A DNA stretch of 64,000 nucleotides from Aulostomus chinensis (lineage: Eukaryota; Chordata; Actinopteri; Syngnathiformes; Aulostomidae): contig JBBMOA010000020.1 of NCBI GenBank assembly GCA_037954235.1, positions 16,274,677-16,338,676 of the forward strand, given 5' to 3'. Both the position numbers and the translations under genes were made by a program. This document shows, piece after piece, positions 35,488 through 46,700 of the stretch. The notes below the pieces were generated by a model, which saw only the letters and a program-made list of their open reading frames with translations, did not search any database and was not told the origin of the DNA. Within the stretch, counting starts at the first letter, position 1. Each line of letters starts with the position of its first letter.

Positions 35488-37326
35488 GAAAATGGGGTAG
35501 TGTGTACCATCTAAGTATTAAGTAGTAACAACAACATGTGTGTGACATAGCGTTGCCACAAATGAAGGTCATCAAAATATGTGTGTGTGAGTTCTAAAAA
35601 TTTAAATGCTTGATTTATAAACTCCTGCAAATAGCGCGGTCAGTTTCTCAGGAGGAGACATTCGTCAAAATACGTTATAGGCGGTTATTATATGTTTATT
35701 AAAAACCGCAAGCGGTGCATGTCCTTGTTATATTTGGCTGTAACATAAAGGAGAAAAAAAATTAAAATTAACATTTTTGAATTGCTGTGTCCATATAAGG
35801 ACAGTGTCTGCTACTGGCGTCAGCATTCAAACATAAATAACTCTTAGGCATCCTGCAACAATTGATTACTTTCATTTTTGTATGTTTATTACATGTAAAA
35901 GGTTGGGAAAGTTTTAAAAATACTACAAATGCGACTGAAAACAGCAAGAATTCATATTCAAGTGAATCGTTTTAGTGTTTTTAAATCAACTATTTCAGCA
36001 CCTCTCTTGTTTTACATGTCACCAGTCTTATAGTGAGATTTTTGACTACAACAAAAACCGAGCTTGAAACTCCACCGCAAAACTATCAGGCTGAGTTAGT
36101 AACCAGTTCACCCTGAGGGGTGTTGAACAGCCTGTTATTACACTGTTGATGTAGACCAACAACAGAGCTAAAGGTGGGTGAATATTTGTGCTGATGTGTG
36201 AGCTGCTATAACTTGAAATTTGTTTTGCTTTAGCTGGGTGCCAATTATCATTGAGAGGCTGATTACATGCCACGGTGAGCTGGGACTGTTTTGTTTGTAA
36301 CAGGAATTGGCCGTCTCCAGCGAGTCAACGCGTTCAACGTGACGCAGACAACCTGTTAAAACAATCGAATTAATTCGGCATTAAGTGTTTGTTTTTGTTC
36401 ATAGGTACCATAGTTACAATAATGTTCCCAAAAATAGCATCCTTCTCTCAACTGTGAACTACACGCGAGTGTAGATCTTCCCTCTGTCCAAATCTGTTGA
36501 ACCGTGATGGGAGTTTGTGGCCTTAAAAATGAGCTTGTCGACACGCCAGAGGCATTTATCAACATGATGGCGGCACGAATGTGACCAAGGATAACGGGTG
36601 AGTAATAAGAAAAATTAGGAGGGAGTCGGACGGCTAACGTAGAAGCCAGAGAGGGGCAAGTAAGCAGTGTAAATATACGCGAAATGAGAGAGTGGCATTA
36701 GCTTAGCTGCTAACAACAAGCTACCAGAATCATTTGACTTTGTCTGAGCCAGCTCTCTCAAAACCATGATAAGCATTGCTGCTTTTATTTTGAAGGTATT
36801 TTGGAGGCAACATTTCTGCTCTGGAAGTGATCTTCGTCAACTGCATCAGGATTATAAATGATTTCAGACTTTTACTTTCAGCACGAGAGTGTGCTGAACG
36901 TCAGTCCGTGTGTCAACAGAATGCCACATCTCTAATTGAGATGAAGACGAAGAAGAAGAAAAAAATGGATTCAGCAGCAATTCATGTCTGCTGCCCCCAA
37001 GTGGATAAAACATTGTGGGTAAAATGCATTTCGTAATGACAAAAATATATAAAACATCAAAATGATCGCAGTTGTTGCCTTCATTTTCCGCTGATCACAA
37101 AATCGCTGATCATTTCATCCATAACACATTCAAAGCTGAAGACGGCAAGGGACTGTTGGGTATTTGTGACCAGGTTGATGTTTTGTATAGAGTACTCAAA
37201 GATTTGAAAACAAATTTTATTGCGGACTAAAAATGTAATTCCCTGTCACTTTCTTAATTAAATATTTTTACCCATGGCTAAGTGATGAAGTTCCAAAACT
37301 GCGTTTGTTTGCCTTCATTGTGTGCG

Positions 37327-37339
37327 TCTCTCTCTCTCC

Positions 37340-37370
<31 letters not shown>

Positions 37371-37403
37371 GCACGCACACACACGCACACAGACACACAC
37401 ACA
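37327..37403. repeat. (CT)n(CA)n compound repeat
   Basis: CT units with CC interruptions, then CA units with CG and AG interruptions. Confidence 0.93.
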
Positions 37404-37842
37404 TGCGGAGCATATGGCCTCTTCAATGTCACTGCCACGAGGAGAGAGATTGCATAGATTTCCCACATGGATGATGTCTCCTTACCTGGAGTATCAACCC
37501 CCATCTACATACACGTCCACCACCTCCAGGAAATTGCTCTCTCTGCAAAGTCAAACACACCCCTAACTGCCTTTTAAAAAGACACAGAAGAAGGAGGTTA
37601 TGGGGGGGGGGGGGATAAACGAGCAGAGACTTAAGCCGTCATTGGGAATCAGAGGGGGACTCATGAGGGACAGTTACGATATTGATTTCATAAATAAACA
37701 GAGATGGCCATCGATCCTAATGTTATTTTGCATTTCAATTACTGCCTCGAAACATAACCTTCAAACGTCTGCTTCTCCACAGTAATAACATCCACTGATA
37801 ATCACAAGCGAGCCTTGTCTGGCGCAAATTGGCTTTTCTCTC

Positions 37843-37870
37843 CCTCTCTCTCTCCCTCTCTCTCTCTCTT
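37843..37870. repeat. (CT)n microsatellite, interrupted
   Basis: CT units separated by CCC interruptions. Confidence 0.85.
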
Positions 37871-38717
37871 CTTCTTTTTTTTAGCAAATGTGTAAATGAC
37901 ACAACTTTGCATTTGCCTAATGGTATTAGAGCATGGGCTGAATTTCAAGTGAGACTCAAGCTGATACAGTAAGCACTCCGGTCAATTGACACAATGCAAA
38001 TTAACGTGGCGAAGAGGAATTAAGTTCACAATGTGAGACCTCGTGAAACTACGATGAGGCCCATTAAATTAAACATGCTGGCTGACCTGCACTCCATGAT
38101 GAGTTACACTGTTTTGTGTGTGTGTGTGTTAATTTCACCTAATCAATAAAACAAACTAATTCAAAGAAGTCCCCTCAGAAGATCAGACCCACCGCACAAA
38201 AGCCGCATCTGTGTTTTTAGCGAACAGAGGCTGCAAAAAGCCACCCATCTACATGCAGATGAGTCCTTGACAGAGCGCCTAAAGGATACATCTATATCAA
38301 GAGGAGGAGCGTGACATGTAATGAAGTTATTTCTCTGTCACACAGTAGCACCGCTCTGAACCCGTAGTTCAGCTCGGAAACCAATAAAACACTCTGGGAA
38401 AACAGTGAGGAAAATACACTTGAGCCTAAATGTTTCAGATTGTTTTTGTCTTTGGTCATTTTTTCAGATACTTCATCAAAGCTCAAAGCTCAGAGTAAAA
38501 GAAAAGTTGGAAGGAAGCAGCACTTCTTTCCCAACCAACTGTTCCCTCCATCCATCAGTGGTGATCAGTGATTTCTAAGTTCTGTTGGTTCCCAGTGGAC
38601 TTTACTGGTTCCACATCAAGAGGGGATGGATCACCGATGTCACACAGAAGTGCAGCGTTACTTCAAGTGCAGGCTGGTTTAGTCTGGTGTATAAGATGAT
38701 TAAACAGACTGTAATGC

Positions 38718-39372
38718 TCCGTTCAGACCTGACGTTAACATGCGTCCTCCTGAGTGAGCCGATCAAGCAGACAGCGTGTGAGCACATTAAGGACACGCTG
38801 AGGACGCATGGCGATCCGATCACTGTGACCACATTCAAATGTCCTGAGCAACATTAAAAGCCTGATTTGTAAGCAGAAGTTTGTACGCATTTGCACGCTA
38901 TAAATTTATGACACAACGTAAGAGAATTTTAAAAAGCGCATCAGACATACTGAGCGATTTGGCCCGGAACCTGGTCTGGATTTTTTGTAATAGCTCCAGT
39001 CTGTATTATTTTAATTTGTCTTCTGCTTTTAAATTCAGACGGGACAGGCATGAAAAATGTATCGCTGCACACTCTTACTCAAAGCCAATCTAGATGAGTC
39101 TGATTGGCCCACCACAAAAAATAATCATGATACGGACACTTCTGATATGTCCTCCTAATAAAGACGAACTGTTGGGGGTCAACACGTTGGTGAAAAACAA
39201 CTACAGTTTGCAAATAGAAATAACGTAAGGTCGCGTGTAAGGCAGGAAGTGAGGTCCGACCATAAATGGTCACAGGAGATGCATGTGGAGACGCACTCTA
39301 ACGTCGGGTGTGAAGTCTCGTACTTTGAGTTGTCCACTTGAGACCTGATCACTCAGGTCTGAACAGGATCTA
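38718..39372. mobile_element. Candidate non-autonomous DNA transposon with inverted ends
   Basis: The left end CTCCGTTCAGACCTGA and the right end, reverse-complemented ATCCTGTTCAGACCTGA, agree over the inner 12 bases GTTCAGACCTGA and partly outside it. The inner part has further inverted similarity (GACGTTAACATGCGTCC near 38732 and, reversed, ACGTTAGAGTGCGTC near 39290-39304). Sequences of the type TTCAGACCTG...TTAACATGCGTC are, as I recall, a common teleost dispersed repeat. The right end has a local hairpin AGACCTGA-TCAC-TCAGGTCT at 39341-39360. The interior codes for nothing recognisable. Confidence 0.45.
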
Positions 39373-39697
39373 ACACACCGACAGGCAAATTCATCAGTAA
39401 CCAAATCCTACACAGGTGTCAACATATACTTCTGTTTGAAAAAAACTGTTTCTGCACTTTTAAATTGCAGTACTGTTTTTTTTTTACTCTTTTATATACA
39501 AGGCTTCTCACTAAACTTGGTGCATTAATAAATACACGTTTTTAAGGTCCCTGTCAGCTCCAGTAACAATTAATGCCAGAGTATACCGCCTAGTACCTCA
39601 TAGCAACAACACTGTTTTCCAACAGTCAATATAATGCAATATTTTTGATAATACACATTTTAATTATGCCCCCAGTTTAGTTTCATATCGTCGTCTT

Positions 39698-39832
39698 CCT
39701 AAAATAATTGCCTAAGTCATTTTTTTTCAAGTTTTTCACAAAACAAAAAACTGGAGACAAAACATCACAAGGAGCTGATTTAAGCAAAAAAATAATATAT
39801 TTTTTTAAAAAGACTTAGGCAATTATTTTAAG
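39698..39832. repeat. Fold-back (MITE-like) repeat
   Basis: The arms 39698-39718 and 39812-39832 are inverted copies with one mismatch in 21: the core is AAAATAATTGCCTAAGTC. Weaker pairing (ATATC..TC) extends outside. The 93-base loop is A/T-rich. Confidence 0.6.
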
Positions 39833-40186
39833 ATGATATTTGATGTTCATCTTTTACTGATGATTATTAAATAGGACAAACATAAAAAGGTTGTGTATCA
39901 AAACCAGAAAAAAATACGAGTTGTTCTTATAGATATGCCTCATAAATGATTCTATGATCATGTCTTTTATTGATTTATCAGACCGTATCATATTTGTTTG
40001 TCAGCAGTGATCAATGAAATGTTTCATAAACACCAGGATCATGTGGATAACAAACCGCTTAAACTACATGATGAGATTTTGTGTTTCTCTTAACAGACAC
40101 AGTCAGGTGTTTCCATGATATGGCAATGCTAAAATTAGATCCCAGGTCAGTGTGCGATTCTTTGGTCTCATCCGTATGTGCGAGCA

Positions 40187-40189
<3 letters not shown>

Positions 40190-40219
<30 letters not shown>
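40190..40219. repeat. (TG)n microsatellite
   Basis: About 15 TG units. Confidence 0.95.
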
Positions 40220-40221
<2 letters not shown>

Positions 40222-41441
40222 TCACTTGACCGCTTCTGTGTTTTCTTCAGAGGGGAATGGGTGCATTTATCATTGTAAACTGAACATTTAAACTTAAAAA
40301 AGAAGAAAGATTAAGTCTCTGCTGTTGCTGAAACAGATAAAGACACACACGTATTGAGGTCGACGAATTAAGAAAAAAGCAGTTTATTGTTAGATATTGA
40401 CAAAATAGTTGGAGCTTCTTATCTATTTTTCATGAACCAAATGGAAAGTAATTTTATGTATCCATTAAAAAAAAAAAGAAGCTCTGCCCAGGATTTTCAC
40501 ATGACGTCAAATAAAATGGTTGGAAATTAACTTGAAGAGGTCGGTTTTAGTGGTAGAATATGCAGTATAATGGACTCCAGTCCAGGTTTGGTTACATTTG
40601 TATTGTTTATAGTCTTAGCGTAGCAGGTTATTTGATTTTGGTTACACACCAAGCCAAATTTGGTAATAAAAAAAAGTATCCTTTAATTAACCATTTTAAT
40701 ATTTACATGTAGACTAAACGATTTTTCACTTCTTTGGTTAAAACTCTGAAACATCTCTGGACTGGATTTAAAAATGTTGCGTTTTTTTTTTTTTTTAATC
40801 TTCAAAAAAATATAAAAAATATCTACTGTACAAACATATTTTCTCGCAGTCAGTTTGTTGGAGTGCCTCACAAATGTCCTCAGCAGAGACAGAAAGTGAG
40901 AGTTGGACCCTGCATTTGATAGACCTCTCACCTGAGGCCAGGTTGGTTATCGAGGGGTTAACAGTGTCAAAACTAACTCACCCTACCTTTACAGTCAGTG
41001 ACAATAAAAGCAGAGATTTACAGCAGTTTGATCACAACTTCACCACACAATCTGGCTAACAATACCAAAAAGTGAAGACAGGAACTAAATCATTTACTGT
41101 TCATCACTTATTGCGGCTTTGATTACAACAAAATTCTGCCAAAACAGTATTCAAGTTTCCAAAAGTTTAGGGTCAGGATATTCAGTGTTGTTAATAACTT
41201 TTGACATAGTTTACTGATCTTCCAATAAAAAAAAAGTATAATCAAGCAAATGCAGCATTATATATATAAAAAAACATCACTACAAACTTCTGAAAGATTT
41301 TTTGTGGGTTTTTGGAGTTAATGTATCATAAAAAAGTGTTGCCCGATTAAATGACCCAAACCTCCTGTGGTGAACAGGTGACCATCTGGATGCTTAAAAA
41401 AATATGACACGTTCACACACTTTATGCACTTTACATGCGCA

Positions 41442-41445
<4 letters not shown>

Positions 41446-41488
<43 letters not shown>
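41446..41488. repeat. (CA)n microsatellite
   Basis: About 21 CA units following GCACGCG. Confidence 0.95.
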
Positions 41489-41490
<2 letters not shown>

Positions 41491-42659
41491 CCAGACTTGC
41501 GGTCTAACAATCACAACATTAAACACACAACATGCACACTGGTCTGACCCAGGCTGACCACAAGTTCTTAACATCATATTCTTGCTTTTATTTATCACAA
41601 GTTTATATGTGTCTTAGAAAATATCCTAATCTCCCTAATGCCCTTTAAAAAAGTCAAGGATGTGTAATAAATGCTGGTTTATAGATCAGATAAATAGATG
41701 AACGTGAGAAGAAGTGTGTGTTGCCCCCCCAACAACACGTCTTTTTTTAAATATTAGAAGCCTGCAAAGACAAAACATGATATTTATATATCTAATCACA
41801 ATAAAAACAATACAATCCAGATATATCAATAACAAATGAGAAATCAAAACTAATGAATTGTTTTAACTTGTGGTTTAACGTTGTACTTTAAGAAATTTCT
41901 AACATTTGCTGCACTGCTAAAGTAGCTGAAGTTAATTTTGCAAAACTTTTACTGCAGTTGTTCAGTCTGTGCAAATTTGTGAGCCAGTTACCTAAAATAC
42001 AAAACAAATAATAAAATATGAATAAAATCATGGAAATAATTGTGAATTCATCATTTCTCAAAAATAAACTAATAAAATCAGTTACTTTTGTTGGCTAAAT
42101 ATCTTATTTTTCCTCTATATGACACAAACAGGATGATCTGATCACAAACTTTGATGAGTTTCTTTTTTTAAATATATGTGGAAAACAGCTCAACATTACA
42201 TATATTGTATATATTATAAACTTACACAAAACTAAATACACCACATGACAGCGGATGCTTTCTTTTCTCTGTTGGGAGAGTTTGTTGAAATATTCTTAAT
42301 CACAGTCCTGTAAAAAGCGCTAAGCAGGTTAAATCTTTCCAATCCCATCTAAAGCTTAACATAAAGAGGATCCCAGCAGAGGGTCTCCTCGTCATATTTG
42401 GTTAAAAGAAAAGATCCTCTTTCCAGGCATGTGAAGCAAGGAAATATTAGTTCTCCGCTGGACTTTCTGGAGTAACGAACAAAACTCTGGCTCCTTAATT
42501 CCTGCACTCATTGACAGAAACATGTCATTCAGGATATTAAGGGTTATTTAACTGCTTTTTGTTGCACTTCTGATGTTATTATTCCCCCAAAAAATGTCAG
42601 TGTGAAATTGAAATACAAAATCCTCAAAGTTGTCTGTCCCTTAAAATACTGATAAACAC

Positions 42660-42730
42660 ACACTTTCACACACACACTTTCTCACGCCCGCGCACACACA
42701 CACACACACACACACACTTTCTCTCTCGCT

Positions 42731-42770
<40 letters not shown>
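42660..42770. repeat. Complex (CA)n and (CT)n repeat
   Basis: CA blocks interrupted by CTTTCTC motifs and one AAAC; borders the GC-richer block that follows. Confidence 0.9.
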
Positions 42771-42779
42771 AGGTGACAG

Positions 42780-43020
42780 TACAGTCACAGTGTTTTCTAT
42801 CCTGGACAGCGCTGGACGCGCGGTGCTGCCGGAGGAAAGTCGTCCTCATTAATCTGCTTCTGGCTCTTCCCTGTGGCTCAGGTTAAACCCTGGATCCTGA
42901 TGCAGAGCAAGACAGCTGCAGGGCAGGCGTCCAACCTGGACTCCCTGCGGGCTACGCTACATCAGCCCCAACGCTTCCACTGTCCCGTACATGAAGTGGC
43001 GGAGCTGAGATAACTCAGGA
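42780..43020 (-). other. GC-richer block, candidate 5' non-coding exon of esrrb
   Basis: This 240-bp block is visibly richer in G+C and CpG than its AT-rich surroundings and is bounded by a CA repeat on one side and an A/T-rich stretch on the other. No long frame is present on either strand. Donor-like GT sites exist on the minus strand (for example CAG/GTTGG opposite 42930-42937), but none is compelling. It lies 11 kb upstream of the first coding exon, downstream of a promoter-like arrangement. An enhancer or a chance GC-rich patch would look the same. Confidence 0.3.
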
Positions 43021-43619
43021 ACTGCTTCAATAGTTTATCACAAATGACAAATTTTCTCTTTCTTTTTTTTTCCCACTTTAAAATAAGAAATGAAAACAGC
43101 ACGGAAGATGACAACTAAACACACAAGGGGAGATGCACCTACTGGTTATGGTAGCAGAGAGGGTCAGGGATGCACAGTTCGGAAACATCCATCAGTCCAC
43201 GTTAAGCATTCCAGGTGTTGCAATTTAAAAAAAAAAAGGTAAATAAACCGCTGGGGAAAAGCTGGAGGAGATCAGTTCCTAAGTCTCCACATATCTTGAT
43301 GAAATGTTGATCAGGTGTTCCTGGGTGTTGTCTCCCCTCCCTCCCTTGTTCAACATAAAAAAAACCTTCGGCCCGGCAAACTCCAGTCTGCACAGGTGCT
43401 GCACATGCAGTATGTGGAGAGTGTGATGTAGAGAGAGGAGAGAGGAGAAAGAGCGTGGGGCACCGATGAAGAGAGGAAACAACATAGAGAGACAGGAGGA
43501 AGACTAAAGATCATGGGGGGTGATGGATAAAGACAGAGAGAGTAAAAGATAGAGACAGATGGGTGGAGAGCAGCGGTGCTGAGAGCGCACTCAGGCTGAG
43601 TAAAGTCAGTGAGGGGGAT

Positions 43620-43700
43620 TGAGTCTCCATTGACGACATGAGGGCTCTTTAAGAAGAGGAGGGCGTGGCTTGGTGCCTATGGTGCCGCAGCTATTGGTCG
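43620..43700 (-). promoter_or_regulatory. Candidate core promoter for esrrb
   Basis: On the minus strand, in 5' to 3' order: CCAAT (43697-43693), the KLF/SP-type box CCACGCCC (43668-43661), and a weak TATA-like TTAAA (about 43653-43649), which would place initiation near 43620. The transcript would then run into pyrimidine-rich DNA and the GC-richer block at 42780-43020. The spacing is sensible but each element is short and frequent by chance. Confidence 0.25.
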
Positions 43701-46700
43701 GCCATGGGAAGGCGGTCCTGGTTGCAGCAAATGAGAGTGAAAGATTACAGCAGGGGACGGGTTAATGGACAACCAGTAGGTGTCCAGTCATTCACAAGGG
43801 AGCGCTGCAAGAACTACAGACACACAGGCAGACCCCCCCCTCCACCTCCCACCTTAATGGACAGAGAGATAGACACATACAGACAGACAGACAGACAGAT
43901 AGAAATGGGAGTTTAAGAGGGGTCACAGTTGGTGTTTACAACTGCAGTATAGTCGTATTTGACAAGCAACAGAAGTAGCAGCATTCAGTGAGGGTGATTT
44001 AAACAGGTCTGTTTACGGTGCTTTAAGGGGCTCAGTGCCAGCTTATGGAGCTAAACTGTTCTCTTTACTCTTTTATCCTCTCCACCATGGCTCTGGCTTT
44101 CCACAGCCTGCCTTTCTTTAAAGTAACAGCAGCTGCTTCCCACAGCATTTCACCAATCACACTGTTAAGCATAGAGAGAGGGGGTGGGGTTTGGGGGAGT
44201 TGGATTTAACAATCCTGTAAGATGCAGGATGTAAGAAACTAAAGAGTGTTGATGTCCTTGGCGAGAATGATAATGATGACAGCTGCTATGATGACAGGGA
44301 AATATGAGTGTGTCTTTAGCACATCTGTGTAATATGGCAGCCATCATAGGGGGAGACAACCCCCAACCCCCGTCCCCACATCCCTCCCCCTTCAAACCCC
44401 AACCCACTTCATCAACCCACATTTTCCTGATCGATACAAAACCCATCACACACTCTTACCGATCGGCGTTGCTGTGTCGCCAGAAGCCTCGGGACAGACT
44501 CTGCTTCCCAAACAGTCTTTTAAATAACAAGAATTATACATTTTGCCGTTTCTCTTTTCATGTCAGTCCGTATCAAATTCACCGGAGCAAAAAGGCCGAT
44601 TGCCTCAATAAAAGAGCTGCGCCATTCAATTAAAATTTTGATCAATAATTTGGCATTTAGTGTACTTTCCTGTGGAGGAAAATCGGGATATTCCGCTGAT
44701 CTGATTAAGACATCCAGACATAATCAATAGAGGGGATATGTTTATATTCTTAATGAGGCAGAGAGAAAAATAAGAGACTACTACACAGATGACATGTATG
44801 ATTTCATGTCAGGATTGTAAACTGAAATGAAAATAAACTGAATGAAGAAAACGAAGCAAATATTTCTGTTTCACATTTGATTATCTAAAATTGTTTGCAG
44901 CAGAATGTGAGGTTAATTAGCAGCATTTAAAATAAATGAAAGTAATATTACTGGTTTGGTGAATTCAGTATAATCAAGTGTTGCTTTATTTGAACAACTG
45001 ATTTAATGTATAGCTCCAACGTTGCCAGTTTTCAGAGGTGAGCTAAAGTGTCAGTCTAAGGCTCATCTGCCTCCCTCCCTCTGAGCCAGTCGGCTTACAC
45101 AGTGAGGGGACACTGGGCTTCATGGCATCTGACAGGAAATCTATTGAGCGCACTGTCTGTAATCCCACTATCACGCTATCGCCAAACCAAGAAACAGTAA
45201 TCCAATCATTAAGTCTGTATTTAAGCAAAACAGATTTCCAGCTTTACAACCAAAGTGTGTCTCTTTAAGAAGATCACGGCCAGTCTGGCATCTGACCACT
45301 GCTCACTTTGAAGCAACAGTTCCTTAATCCTTTGGCTCTGATTTCTTGTTTTGTTTATTGTTAATGATGTATTCCTAATCTTCAGATCCTCTGAGTGTGA
45401 GAATACGGCCTTAATTTGGCGAGAACAGCAGAGGTGAAAAGAGAATTAGGCTCATAAACCGCAGCTGCATGCACTTCTGAACGTGCGCATACACACTCGA
45501 AAGAGAGAAACACTGAGATTTAAGCTCATTTCTGAAAAAAGGACAAATCATTATCAGTCAATAAATAGTAATTACATATTGTGCTGGGTGGAGGGACACA
45601 GGCTCCCTGTCACACCGTGTGTATGTAATTAAAATCCTGATTCATGAGCAAACTGGCCTTTTATGGCTGACCTCCTGACCTCTGAACATGGACACAGTGT
45701 CATGTGCGGAGCGGCGGCTCAGCGAGCGGAGCAAAAAACACAACGGCGTTCCTCTCGAGCTGCGTGTGCTGCCAATCCAGCTCGGGGTATTTGTTGTATC
45801 ATGTCAGCCTTTTTATCGCAAACAAGTTCATGTTTGAGTTACATGAAAACTGGCGCGGTAGTTTTTGTGTAATCCTGCTGACTAAAGACAAAACATAACC
45901 TCCTCCTTGGCTGAGGTAATTCTAACTTTTCCTGTTGATGTCACGAACTGCGAGCTGCCAGAGTGTTTGAATTATTAACAAGCAGCTGTTTACAATGGAC
46001 CCAATGGCTGTTAAATTTTATTTGACCTATATTTCAAATCAAAACACTGCTGAGTTAGTTCCCACATCTTTAGTTTAGAACGTGTCATGTGACCGTTAAT
46101 GAACGGCTGCTTTAATGAGTGATTTAAAAAAAAAAAAAAATCAATTAAATAGAAAATAGTCTGTCTGTGAGAGGAAATCAACTAAAACATTTTCTTTACA
46201 GTAAATTAAATGTAATGTAATTATTATTTCAAAAAATACACTTCGAGTCAAGAGGCAACAGAAAATTAACTGGAAATAAGTGGGTTGAATTTAGCGATTT
46301 TTTTCCAACTTTCTAATATATTTCTAACAAAAGGAACATATTCACAGTCATATGACGAGTCTCTTAAACTGATGTAGTAAAACAGAATACCATAATATTG
46401 GGATATGTGCTTAATTTCTGATATTGGATTTAAAGAAAGAAGAACAATAAATAATAAAATACTGTAAAGTCAAAAAATGGCTGAGAAAAAAGGTATAAAA
46501 AAATTGATAATGTTTCTGAGGCAGAGTGAATTCTTATTTTCCTCTGCTTAGGCACGAACGTGAATTACAGCAACAGTGATATATATATTTGTTCAACTAC
46601 TTACACTGAGCTCACGAGATCTGTCACTTGCACATTCCACCTTTTGCTGCCACACACTTGTTTGGCTCATTTGCTGGAGGAGTGTGGAGCGGGATAATTA

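Larger units (their letters stand above)
31955..42770 (-). other. Presumed 5' intron of esrrb, no coding exon seen
   Basis: No frame here resembles an ERR N-terminal exon or any other protein I know. It contains AC, GT and AG microsatellites and two fold-back repeats (listed). 32040-34250 and 35490-37260 show nothing else recognisable. Whether all of it is intron depends on where the first exon lies, which is unproven. Confidence 0.4.
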
